64,000 bases of DNA from Sphingomonas ginsenosidimutans. Its GTDB lineage: Bacteria; Pseudomonadota; Alphaproteobacteria; Sphingomonadales; Sphingomonadaceae. Positions 36,441-44,726 of the stretch are shown here, piece by piece. Both the position numbers and the translations under genes were made by a program. The notes beneath the pieces were generated by a model, which saw only the letters and a program-made list of their open reading frames with translations, was not told the DNA's origin and did not search any database. The stretch spans positions 992,001 through 1,056,000 of the forward strand of contig NZ_NWVD01000001.1 in assembly GCF_002374835.1 (NCBI RefSeq). Direction: 5' to 3'. How positions within the stretch are numbered: position 1 is the first letter of the stretch; every line of letters starts with the position of its first letter.

Positions 36441-36452
36441 AACGCCCGGTAT
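36439..36452. promoter_or_regulatory. TetR-type operator, site C, over the tetR start codon
   Basis: ATAACGCCCGGTAT differs from site A (ATACCGCTCGGTAT) at two of 14 positions. Its first two bases lie in the tetR start codon and the rest just upstream, suited to autorepression. Confidence 0.5.
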
Positions 36453-36489
36453 ATAATGCGGCGTGCCGATGCCGTCGAGGGGCGGGCCG

Positions 36490-36876
36490 TCAGGCAGCGG
36501 CGGCGTCGTCCTTCCCCAGCAGCCACGCCTCCGCACTCTCCGGGCACTGGAAATAGCCGGCGTCGCGGCTGCTGGCGGCGCGCTTGATCTGCATTCGCGA
36601 CAGCGACCGACCGACCACGAACGCCAGTCGCCGCGATCGCATCGGCGAATTCGCCAGCACCTGTTCGAAGCGTTCGACCGCCTGCTGCGACTGGATGTCC
36701 ATCGCGCGGATATCGACCATCGTCAGATGCTCGCCCGGTGGGCGACCCAGGTTCGCAAGCTGTTCCATGAGGTCGGCGGCGAAGCGCGTGACGTCGACCG
36801 GCTCGAAGAATCCCGCCATCCTGACGCGCATCAGGCCGTGCGCGGTGTCGGGATCGAAAGAATATTCGGCTTTCAT
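36490..36876 (-). CDS. STAS/SEC14 domain (SpoIIAA-like) protein
   Basis: A 128-residue cytoplasmic single-domain protein. LMRVRMAGFFEPVDVTRFAADL, LTMVDIRAMDIQSQQAVERFEQVL and FVVGRSLSRMQIKRAA match the alternating beta/alpha pattern of the SpoIIAA-like (STAS/SEC14) family. Binding partner and role are unknown. It lies 50 bases upstream of tetR on the same strand and could be cotranscribed with it. Confidence 0.78.
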   Translation of the reverse strand: MKAEYSFDPDTAHGLMRVRMAGFFEPVDVTRFAADLMEQLANLGRPPGEHLTMVDIRAMDIQSQQAVERFEQVLANSPMRSRRLAFVVGRSLSRMQIKRAASSRDAGYFQCPESAEAWLLGKDDAAAA

Positions 36877-36987
36877 GGTAATGGTCTAGGGGCGTCATCG
36901 TTACCGAACGGTCAATCGCGACCTACGACTTTCGGCGTAGCGCGCGCTTGCATTGGCCCGCCACACCCCCGAGGTTAAGACGCGACG

Positions 36988-37449
36988 ATGGCCGACACGA
37001 TTTCCCACCCGGCGCCGCTGGAGCGGCAGTTGTGCTTCGCGCTGTACAGCGCGTCGATGGAGATGGGGCGGGTGTACAAGCCCATGCTGGATGCGCTGGG
37101 GCTGACCTATCCGCAATATCTGGTGTTGCAGGTGCTGTGGGAGGAGGACGGGCGCACGATCGGCGCGGTGGCGGCGCGGCTGGCGCTGGAGCCGAGCACG
37201 ATCACGCCGCTGGTCAAGCGGCTGGAGGCGGGGGGCGTGGTGACGCGCACGCGCGACGCGCAGGACGAGCGGCAGGTGCGGGTGCACCTGACCGGGCGCG
37301 GCCGTGCGCTGCGCGAGGAGAGCGAACCGATGGCGCGGCGCGTGTTCGCCAGCACCGGATTGACGCTGGAGGCGGTGATCGCGCTGACCGACGAGGTGCG
37401 CGCGCTGCGCCGGACGCTTGCGGGGGCGGGGGCGGGCGCAGCGGCCTGA
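36988..37449 (+). CDS. MarR family regulator, OhrR-like
   Basis: A 153-residue winged-helix dimeric regulator. Near the N-terminus ERQLCFALYSAS carries Cys16, equivalent to the peroxide-sensing Cys of OhrR, followed by TYPQYLVLQVLWEEDGRTIGAVA and the recognition helix region EPSTITPLVKRLEAGG, then RDAQDERQVRVHLT wing. OhrR represses ohr, a peroxidase for organic hydroperoxides, but no ohr gene is seen here. It is divergent from the STAS gene and convergent with the GH84 gene (11 bp). Confidence 0.88.
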   Translation: MADTISHPAPLERQLCFALYSASMEMGRVYKPMLDALGLTYPQYLVLQVLWEEDGRTIGAVAARLALEPSTITPLVKRLEAGGVVTRTRDAQDERQVRVHLTGRGRALREESEPMARRVFASTGLTLEAVIALTDEVRALRRTLAGAGAGAAA

Positions 37450-37459
37450 CGCGCCGACG

Positions 37460-38545
37460 CTATTGCGTCTGCACCTCCGCGTCGGTCATCAGATCGTCGC
37501 CGTCGAGCCAGCGGATGATCTCGCGTGCGGCGGGGTGGTCGATCGCGGCGTAGCGATCGCGCAGCTTCGCCGCGCGGGTGCCGAGGCGTTCGTGGCCGGT
37601 ATCCTGCAGCGCGATCAGATCCTGTTGCAGCATGTGCGCGAACGGCTGCCCCAGCAGGCGCTCCGCCGCGGCGGCGAAGGCGGCGCCATAGGCATAGTCG
37701 GCGCCCTGATCGTAGATCATCGGCAGCGTCAGCGCGGGGATGCAGCCCAGATGCGCCTGGATTGCGGGGTTGATCGCATGGCCCGACAGATGCGCGGCAT
37801 TGGCGGCGGCGCGCCCGGTGAAGGCACGCAGGTGCAGGAACCGCGACATGCGCGCGCCGTCGTTGACGGGCCAATTGTCCCACAGGCACACCGGTCGCCC
37901 CAGTTCGTCCGCGACGCGCGCGAGATGCGCGGGGCCGATCTCCTTCGGGCAGACTTCCTCGCCGGTCCAGTAGACGCGGATCGCCGGATCGAGACGGAGG
38001 CCCAGATCGCCGAGATAATCGGCCGGGCGGGGGGTGAAGACCATGTCCAGCACCGGATCGTCCGAATAATAGGTCGGGCAGGTGTAGACGCGCGTCGCGC
38101 GGGTGGCGGCGGCGCAGAAATTGACCACGTCGGCCTGTCGCGCGGCGAGATCGGGCATGTCGCCGCGCAGATCGTCGAACAGGATCGCCAGATCGTCGAT
38201 GCCGATCGCGTCGAGATCGGCGATGCGCCGCGCCAGATCGGCGCGCGCGGCATCGTCGAACGGATGCGTCGAGCCATCGGGAGTCAGCGCGATGCCGAAG
38301 CGCATGCCCGCGCCGCGCACCTGCGCCGACAGACGCGCCAGCGCCCGGGTCTGCGCCGGGTCGTGGGGGACGCGCCAGTCGCGGCGCAGTGCGCGATCGC
38401 CCTTCGGCCCGTAATGGTAGAAGGAATAGCCCACGCCGGCGAGCGTGGCGACCACATGGCTGCGCTCATCGGCGGTCCACAGGCGGCCGAAGCGCCCCTC
38501 GATCATGCCAAGGTCGGGGCGGGTGGACGGGGGGGTAGCGGTCAT
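37460..38545 (-). CDS. GH84-like beta-N-acetylglucosaminidase without signal peptide
   Basis: A 361-residue TIM-barrel hydrolase. Features of GH84 (O-GlcNAcase/hyaluronidase) are GMIEGRFGRLWTADER, SFYHYGPKGD and the catalytic pair D124-D125 in ILFDDLRGD, which acts through substrate-assisted catalysis. CLWDNWPVNDG supplies further family residues. No export signal is seen, so it would act in the cytoplasm on imported N-acetylglucosaminides. It is divergent from the TonB receptor and shares its 176-bp regulatory region, so it belongs to this amino-sugar locus. The assignment is good at family level; substrate is inference. Confidence 0.85.
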   Translation of the reverse strand: MTATPPSTRPDLGMIEGRFGRLWTADERSHVVATLAGVGYSFYHYGPKGDRALRRDWRVPHDPAQTRALARLSAQVRGAGMRFGIALTPDGSTHPFDDAARADLARRIADLDAIGIDDLAILFDDLRGDMPDLAARQADVVNFCAAATRATRVYTCPTYYSDDPVLDMVFTPRPADYLGDLGLRLDPAIRVYWTGEEVCPKEIGPAHLARVADELGRPVCLWDNWPVNDGARMSRFLHLRAFTGRAAANAAHLSGHAINPAIQAHLGCIPALTLPMIYDQGADYAYGAAFAAAAERLLGQPFAHMLQQDLIALQDTGHERLGTRAAKLRDRYAAIDHPAAREIIRWLDGDDLMTDAEVQTQ

Positions 38546-38588
38546 GCGGGATGCATACCATTGGTTCGCCCGGGGGCAAGTTCGGCGA

Positions 38589-38603
38589 TGGTATGGCGTA
38601 CCA
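38589..38603. promoter_or_regulatory. Inverted repeat in the GH84/TonB receptor intergenic region
   Basis: TGGTATGGCGTACCA has TGGTA and TACCA arms with 5-nt spacing. It lies in the 176-bp divergent region, with another partial dyad ACCATTGGT at 38557-38565. The NagR/HutC-type regulator encoded downstream recognises TGGT/ACCA-type half-sites in other bacteria, so these are candidate operators. No clear sigma-70 promoter stands out. Confidence 0.5.
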
Positions 38604-38721
38604 GTGTAATACCGGTTCTTTACAAATCCGTGGCGAGGCGCCTAGGATCGTGGGACGGACGGCGGCGAATCGACATTCGTGCGACCGGCCGGAACGATCA
38701 TTCGGGGCAAGGGGACATTCG

Positions 38722-41478
38722 ATGCTGAGGTCGCACAGGAACGCGGTTGCACTGGCGGCGCTGGCGGTGGCGCTGGTGCAGATGCCGACGCAGGCGGTGG
38801 CGCAGGCAGCCCCCGCGCCGCAGGACGCCGCCACCACCGACACAGCGACCGATGCGGGCACCCCGGCCAGCGACATCGTCGTCACCGGCACGCGCATCGC
38901 GGTCCCCGGCCTGACCGCCAGCAGCCCGGTCGCCTCCACCAGCGAACAGCAGATCCGCCTTCAGTCGGCGCTGACGATCGAGGATTTCTCGACCAAGCTG
39001 CCGCAGCTGTCGGGCGGCGTGCGGCAGGGATCGCAGGGTAGCGACGCCTTCGGCGCGCAGGTGCTGGAACTGCGCAACTTCGGGCAGAGCCGCTCGCTGG
39101 TGCTGATCGACGGCACGCGCGCCGCGCCGTTCAGCTTCCGCAATTCAGTGGACGTCAATTCCATCCCCGCCTCGCTCATCAAGCGCACCGACGTGCTGAC
39201 CGGCGGCGCCGCCGCGGTCTATGGCGCGGATGCGGTCGCGGGCGTCGTCAACTTCATCCTGAACGACGAGTTCGAGGGCGTGCGCGGCAGCGCGGTCGGG
39301 CGGCTGTCGACCAACGGCGGCGCGCAATATGGCGCGTCGATCATGGTCGGCGCGGGGCTGGGATCACGCGGCCATGTCGTCATCGCGGCCGACTATACGC
39401 AGCGCGACCTGATCGTCGCGGGGCAGCGCGACTGGGCGGCGACCCCGAACCAGACGATCCCGAGCATCGGCGGCGTGTTCACCGACGTGGCGAGCGGGCG
39501 GCGGTTCGGTTTCACCGACGCGGGCGATTTCACCACCAGCCCGAGCGCGACGTCGAACCTGTCGGCGCGTTACCCGCTGGTATCGCCGCTCAAGCGGATC
39601 AACGTCGCCGCGCTGTACAAATACGAGCTGGCGCCGACGGTCGAGCTGTACGGCCGCGCGATGTATACCAATACGCGCACCAGTGAGACCGGTACGCCCG
39701 GCGCGACGCCCGCGTCGGTCAGCCGCACCGTGTCGATCAGCGCGACCAACCCGTACCTGACCGACGCGATCCGCAGCCAGCTGACCTTCGTCAACGGCGC
39801 GGCGCAGGTCAACGTGTCGCGTTCGCTGGCCGAGCTGGGGCTGGTGACGTTCAACACCGAGCGCGACATCTACCAGTTCCAGGGCGGCTTGCGCGGGCCG
39901 TTGACCGACGCGATCCGCTGGAACGTCTATGCCCAATACGGCCGCTCGACCGAAGCGACGGTGGTGACCGGCGACGGGCTGGTGAACAATGCGGCGGGCG
40001 CCAACAATTTCGCGTCGGTGGTCAACACCGTCGACATCTTCGGCCCGAACCGCCCCGGCATTGCCGCCGCGCTGGGCAGCCCGATCAACGGCTTCAACCG
40101 CAAGCGCGACCAGTTCGTCGCGGCCGCGACGGTCAACGGATCGCTGGAGGAGCTGTTCTCGCTGCCCGCCGGGCCGATCGGTTTCGCCGCGGGCGTCGAA
40201 TACCGGCGCGAAACCGCGAACGTGGCGCAGGACACCGCGCTGCTGACCGGCAACACCTATCGCCAGGGCGTGCAGGCGGCGTACACGGGCGAATTCGACG
40301 TCAAGGAGCTGTACGGCGAGCTGCTGGTGCCGCTGCTCCACGACCTGCCGCTGATCCGCAAGCTGAGCGCGGGCGGCGCGTACCGTCTGTCCGACTACAA
40401 CCTGTTCGGCACCCACGGGACGTGGAAGGTCGAGGGCAATTGGGAGGTCGACCGCAGCCTGCGCCTGCGCGGCACCTATCAGCGCGTGCTGCGCACCCCC
40501 AATTTCGGCGAGTTCGCGGGCGGCGTGTCGTCGCTGCCGTTCAGCAGCCTGGTGACCGTCGACCGGCTGAAGCCGCGCTACGGCGGCGACCCGTGCGTGC
40601 TGGGCACCGGCAACCAGGCGCAGTGCCAGCGGTTCGGCGCGCCGGCGGCAGGATCGGCCAATTCGACCGCGCCGGCGTATCTGACCGGCAATTACTTCTA
40701 CGGCGGCAACCCGGACCTGAAGCCCGAAACCGGCTTCACCACCACGGCGGGCGCGGTGTTCACGCCGACGTTCCTGCCGGGGCTGAACGTGACGGTCGAC
40801 TGGTATCAGCTGGACCTGAAGGGCGCGGTGGGCGTGATCCAGCCGGTGGCGGCGATCACCAGCTGCTACATCACCAATCCCAGCGCGGACAATCCGCTGT
40901 GCGGGCTGGTGACGCGCAACGCCGACGGCACGTTCAAGGATGCGTTCGTCAACAACCAGAACCTGGGCCGGCTGCTCCAGCGCGGGCTGGACATCACCGC
41001 CAGCTACACCGTGCGCGGCGACTGGGTACCGGGCAAGGGCGTCCGGCTGGGCTATGCCGGCAATGTCGTCACGTCCTACACGATCCAGGCGAACCCGACG
41101 GTCAGCGCGGTGCAGTGCAAGGGCACGTTCGGCGCGACCTGTTCCAGCGACGGCACGACGCTGGTCCAGCCCGCCTATCGCCACACCGCGGGCGCCGGGC
41201 TGCTGCTGGACAAGGGCGTGATCCAGTTCGACTGGATCCGCATCGGCAAGGTGCGGTCGAGCGCGGCGGGATCGAGCGAGACGCTGCCGGCGCAGAACCT
41301 GTTCGACCTGTCCGCCTCCTATGACTTCGTGCCGGGCATCACGATGACCGCGGGCGTCTACAACATCGCCGACAAGCAGCCGCCGCGCGTGTCGACGGGG
41401 GGCGTGTTCAACACCTTCCCGGACACCTACGACATCCTGGGACGGACGATCGGCCTGTCGCTGACCGCGCGGATGTGA
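38722..41478 (+). CDS. TonB-dependent outer-membrane receptor of the amino-sugar locus
   Basis: A 918-residue outer-membrane receptor importing a substrate with TonB energy. A signal peptide (about 1-33, ending AVAQA) is followed by an N-terminal segment SDIVVTGTRIAVP, a plug domain (about 75-200, RSLVLIDGTRAAPFSF, then GGAAAVYGADAVAGVVNFIL), and a beta-barrel with aromatic-ended strands. The start at 38722 has AGGGGA upstream. It is the first gene of a run symporter-murQ-gntR and is divergent from GH84, so it probably imports GlcNAc-containing oligosaccharides or muropeptides. The C-terminus ends in Met rather than the usual Phe. Confidence 0.93.
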   Translation: MLRSHRNAVALAALAVALVQMPTQAVAQAAPAPQDAATTDTATDAGTPASDIVVTGTRIAVPGLTASSPVASTSEQQIRLQSALTIEDFSTKLPQLSGGVRQGSQGSDAFGAQVLELRNFGQSRSLVLIDGTRAAPFSFRNSVDVNSIPASLIKRTDVLTGGAAAVYGADAVAGVVNFILNDEFEGVRGSAVGRLSTNGGAQYGASIMVGAGLGSRGHVVIAADYTQRDLIVAGQRDWAATPNQTIPSIGGVFTDVASGRRFGFTDAGDFTTSPSATSNLSARYPLVSPLKRINVAALYKYELAPTVELYGRAMYTNTRTSETGTPGATPASVSRTVSISATNPYLTDAIRSQLTFVNGAAQVNVSRSLAELGLVTFNTERDIYQFQGGLRGPLTDAIRWNVYAQYGRSTEATVVTGDGLVNNAAGANNFASVVNTVDIFGPNRPGIAAALGSPINGFNRKRDQFVAAATVNGSLEELFSLPAGPIGFAAGVEYRRETANVAQDTALLTGNTYRQGVQAAYTGEFDVKELYGELLVPLLHDLPLIRKLSAGGAYRLSDYNLFGTHGTWKVEGNWEVDRSLRLRGTYQRVLRTPNFGEFAGGVSSLPFSSLVTVDRLKPRYGGDPCVLGTGNQAQCQRFGAPAAGSANSTAPAYLTGNYFYGGNPDLKPETGFTTTAGAVFTPTFLPGLNVTVDWYQLDLKGAVGVIQPVAAITSCYITNPSADNPLCGLVTRNADGTFKDAFVNNQNLGRLLQRGLDITASYTVRGDWVPGKGVRLGYAGNVVTSYTIQANPTVSAVQCKGTFGATCSSDGTTLVQPAYRHTAGAGLLLDKGVIQFDWIRIGKVRSSAAGSSETLPAQNLFDLSASYDFVPGITMTAGVYNIADKQPPRVSTGGVFNTFPDTYDILGRTIGLSLTARM

Positions 41479-41512
41479 TGCGGCATTGGCGGCGGCAGCG
41501 GGGGGGCGCGCG

Positions 41513-43084
41513 ATGAGCCTGCCCTTTTCGATCGCGGACTGGGTGGTGATCGCCGCCTATGTCCTGCTGCTGCTGGCGGGGGGGTGGATCTTCACCCCCC
41601 GCAACACCGGGACGGCGCACGATTATTTCCTGGCGGGCGGCAACGTGCCGGCGTGGCTGGCGGCGATTTCCGTCCTGTCGGCGACGCAATCGGCCGCGAC
41701 GTTCCTGGGCGGGCCGGATTACGGCTATCACGGCGACCTGACCTATCTGGGCAGCAACCTGGGCGGGTTGCTGGGCGCGATGTTCGTCGCGCATGTGATG
41801 ATCCCGCGGTTCTACGCGATCCGCGCGACCACCGCCTACGAACTGCTGACGCTGCGGTTCAGCGCCACCGCGACGCGCTGGGCCGGGGGCATGTTCCTGA
41901 TCGGGCGCGTGTTCGCCGGGGGCGCGCGGGTCTATCTGGCGGCGATCGCGCTGGCGATGGTCATCACCGGCACCGTCGAGGCGCAGGGGATCATGATCGC
42001 CGCCGCGCTGCTGATCGTCGCCAGCGTGCTGTTCACCTTCGTCGGCGGGCTGAAGTCGGTGTTGTGGAACGACCTGATCCAGTTCGTCGTGTATCTGGGT
42101 TCCGCGATCGCGGTGGTGGTGTTCCTGCGCTCGTCGATCCCGGCGACGACCGGGCAGATCATCGACGGGCTGATCCACACGCCCGAGGGGGTCAACAAGC
42201 TGCGGCTGTTCGACCTGTCGACCGACCTGTCGCGGCCGTTCTCGCTGCTGGCGGTCGTGACCGGCGTCACGCTGCTGTACATCGCGAACGCCGGGATGGA
42301 CCAGGACACGACCCAGCGGCTGCTGGCGTGCAAGGACGCCAGGACCGGCGCGCGCGGCCTGTACCTGTCGGTTCTGGCGACGGTGCCGGTGGTGGGGATG
42401 TTCATCCTGATCGGGCTGCTGCTGTATGTTTTCTACGACCGCCCCGACTTGATGGGCGGGACCACCGCGGCGGCGGGGCGCAGTTTCGGCGGCGAGAAGA
42501 TCAGCATCTTCATGCACTATATCCTGACCCAGCTGCCCGGCGGGCTGCGCGGGCTGGTGACGATCGGCATCTGCGCGGCGGCGGTGGCGACGACCAATTC
42601 GGCGCTGAACGCCATGTCCTCGGTGCTGGTGCAGGATTTCTATCGCCCGTGGCGCGAACGGCGCGGGGCCCTGGCGGCGGAGCGTCATTACGTGCAGGCG
42701 GGGCGCGCGGGCATGGGGGTGATCGGCGTCGCGATGTTCGCGATGGCGGTCGCATCCTTCTACTGGCAGCGGTATAGCGAGATGGGGCTGCTGGAGTTCG
42801 CGTTGCAGGTGATGGTGTTCACCTATGCCGGGCTGCTGGGCGTGTATTTCACCGCGCTGTTCACCGCGCGTGGGACGACCGCGTCGGTGGTCGCCGCGCT
42901 GATCGCGGGCTTTGCGGTCGTGCTGCTGCTGCAACCGGCGATCGCGCGCGCGATCGGGCTGCCGGGCGCGCTGTCCGCGCTGTCGTTTCCGTTCCAGCTG
43001 TGCATCGGCACCGCGATCGCCTTCGCGATCTGCGCGGCGCCGCGTGGCATGGCGTCCGCTTCCCGTCCGCTGCAGAGGGCATGA
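41513..43084 (+). CDS. Sodium:solute symporter (SSS) family transporter
   Basis: A 523-residue membrane transporter with about 13 helices of the LeuT fold. The first helix region is DWVVIAAYVLLLLAGGW. GTAHDYFLAGGNVPAWLAAI and GGPDYGYHGDLTYLGSN match SSS sugar and amino-sugar carriers, and GMDQDTTQRLLACKDARTGARG lies in a characteristic loop. It moves a sugar or amino sugar with Na+ across the inner membrane, unphosphorylated. The start at 41513 is 34 bases after the receptor stop. The stop overlaps murQ (ATGA). Confidence 0.9.
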   Translation: MSLPFSIADWVVIAAYVLLLLAGGWIFTPRNTGTAHDYFLAGGNVPAWLAAISVLSATQSAATFLGGPDYGYHGDLTYLGSNLGGLLGAMFVAHVMIPRFYAIRATTAYELLTLRFSATATRWAGGMFLIGRVFAGGARVYLAAIALAMVITGTVEAQGIMIAAALLIVASVLFTFVGGLKSVLWNDLIQFVVYLGSAIAVVVFLRSSIPATTGQIIDGLIHTPEGVNKLRLFDLSTDLSRPFSLLAVVTGVTLLYIANAGMDQDTTQRLLACKDARTGARGLYLSVLATVPVVGMFILIGLLLYVFYDRPDLMGGTTAAAGRSFGGEKISIFMHYILTQLPGGLRGLVTIGICAAAVATTNSALNAMSSVLVQDFYRPWRERRGALAAERHYVQAGRAGMGVIGVAMFAMAVASFYWQRYSEMGLLEFALQVMVFTYAGLLGVYFTALFTARGTTASVVAALIAGFAVVLLLQPAIARAIGLPGALSALSFPFQLCIGTAIAFAICAAPRGMASASRPLQRA

Positions 43085-43992
43085 TGAACACCGAGTCACT
43101 CGCACCGCGTTATCGCGACCTGGACCTGTGGCCGACCGAACTGGCGGTCGAGGCGATGCTGGAGGGGCAGATGGCCGCGATCGCCGCGATCCAGCCGCAG
43201 ACCGCCGCGATCGCCGCCGCCGCCGATGCCGCCGCGGCGCGGCTGGGCGAAGACGGCCGGCTGATCTTCGCCGGCGCGGGCACGTCCGGGCGGCTGGCGG
43301 TGCAGGACGGGACCGAGCTGACCCCGACGTTCGGGTGGCCGCCGGAGCGGCTGGCGTTCCTGATGGCGGGCGGGCTGGACGCGCTGACCCAGGCGCAGGA
43401 AGGCGCGGAAGACGAAGGCGATGCCGGGCGCGTGGCGATCGACGCGGCGCAGGTGACCGCCGCCGACGTCGTGGTCGGCGTGGCGGCGAGCGGGCGCACC
43501 CCCTATACGCTGGCGGCGATCGAGCACGCGCGCGGCGCGGGCGCGCTGACGGTGGGGATCGCCAACAATGCCGACACCCCGCTGCTGACCGCCGCCGAAC
43601 ATCCGATCTGCGTCGAAACCGGTAGCGAGGTGATCGCCGGATCGACCCGGATGAAGGCGGGCACCGCGCAGAAGGCGGTGCTGAACCTGCTGTCCACCGC
43701 GATCATGGTGCGGCTGGGGCTGGTCTATGACGGACGGATGGTGGCGATGCGCATCTCCAACGCCAAGCTGCTGCACCGCGGGCGCGCGATGGTGCGCGAT
43801 ATCGCGGGCGTGGACGATGCCACGGCGGCGGACGCGCTGGCGGCAGCGGACAACGATATCCGCGTCGGCATCGTGATGGCACGCGGGCTGCCCCGCGACG
43901 CCGCGCGGGCGCTGCTGGCGACGCATCGCGGCAACCTGCGCCCGGTCATGCACGAACTGGACGTCATCCAGGAACTGGACGCGCGCGGATGA
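43081..43992 (+). CDS. murQ: N-acetylmuramic acid 6-phosphate etherase
   Basis: Cleaves the D-lactyl ether of MurNAc-6-phosphate, giving GlcNAc-6-phosphate in cell-wall recycling. It has 303 residues with a SIS domain. Family motifs: RYRDLDLWPTELAVEAMLEGQ, GAGTSGRLAVQDGTELTPTF, then GRTPYTLAAIEHARGAGA and GSTRMKAGTAQKAVLNLLST. Its ATG overlaps the symporter stop and its own stop overlaps gntR, so the three are coupled. Its substrate must be phosphorylated, but no AnmK, AmgK or BadF kinase is nearby. Confidence 0.93.
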   Translation: MMNTESLAPRYRDLDLWPTELAVEAMLEGQMAAIAAIQPQTAAIAAAADAAAARLGEDGRLIFAGAGTSGRLAVQDGTELTPTFGWPPERLAFLMAGGLDALTQAQEGAEDEGDAGRVAIDAAQVTAADVVVGVAASGRTPYTLAAIEHARGAGALTVGIANNADTPLLTAAEHPICVETGSEVIAGSTRMKAGTAQKAVLNLLSTAIMVRLGLVYDGRMVAMRISNAKLLHRGRAMVRDIAGVDDATAADALAAADNDIRVGIVMARGLPRDAARALLATHRGNLRPVMHELDVIQELDARG

Positions 43993-44726
43993 GCGCGATG
44001 CGCGACATGGCGCTGACGCTGAGCGACGCCGACACGCCGCTGTACCTGCAACTGGCGCGGCGGCTGCGCGAGCATATCGACAGCGGCGCGATCGACCCGG
44101 GCGGTGCGCTGCCGTCCGAACGCGACCTGAGCGAGATGGCGGGGCTGTCGCGCGTCACGGTGCGCAAGGGGATCGAGCAGCTGATCGAGGAAGGCGTGCT
44201 GGTCCGCAAGCAGGGATCGGGCACGTTCGTCGCGCGGCGCATCGCCAGCCCCGGCGGGCGGCTGAACAGTTTCAGCGACGAAACCCGCGCGCGGGGCGAA
44301 GACCCCGGCGTGGTGTGGATCAACAAGACCTATGCCCAGCCGATCGAGGAGGAAGCCACGGCCTTGCAGGTGCCCGTCACCACGCGCGTCGCGCGGCTGG
44401 GGCGCGTCCGGCTGGCGGGCGGCGAGCCGCTGGCGATCGAACATGCGGTGATCCCGGCGCCGTTCCTGCCCGACCTCGATACGCTGGGCGATTCGCTGTA
44501 CCAGGCGCTGGAGCGACACGGCTTCCGCCCGGTCGCGGGCACGCAGCGGGTGCGCGCGTCGCTGGCCACCCCGACCGAGGCCGGCATCCTGAGCGTGAAG
44601 CAGAATTCGGAGGTGCTGCGCATCGAACGCAAGACGTGGATCCCCGACGGGCGGATCGTCGAGTTCACGCGATCGGTGTATCGCGGCGACCGCTATGAGT
44701 TCGTGAGCGACCTGCAGCGGATCTGA
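43989..44726 (+). CDS. GntR/HutC-type regulator of the amino-sugar locus
   Basis: A 245-residue regulator. The winged helix (about 15-80) has PLYLQLARRLREHIDSGAI, LPSERDLSEMAGLSRVTVRKG and LIEEGVLVRKQGSGTFV. The C-terminal UTRA effector domain (about 95-240) ends in RSVYRGDRYEFVSDL. It resembles NagR/DasR, which sense GlcNAc-6-phosphate or related phosphosugars. It is the last gene of the coupled run and would plausibly bind the dyads at 38557-38603 to control both the receptor run and GH84 (inference). Confidence 0.9.
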   Translation: MSAMRDMALTLSDADTPLYLQLARRLREHIDSGAIDPGGALPSERDLSEMAGLSRVTVRKGIEQLIEEGVLVRKQGSGTFVARRIASPGGRLNSFSDETRARGEDPGVVWINKTYAQPIEEEATALQVPVTTRVARLGRVRLAGGEPLAIEHAVIPAPFLPDLDTLGDSLYQALERHGFRPVAGTQRVRASLATPTEAGILSVKQNSEVLRIERKTWIPDGRIVEFTRSVYRGDRYEFVSDLQRI

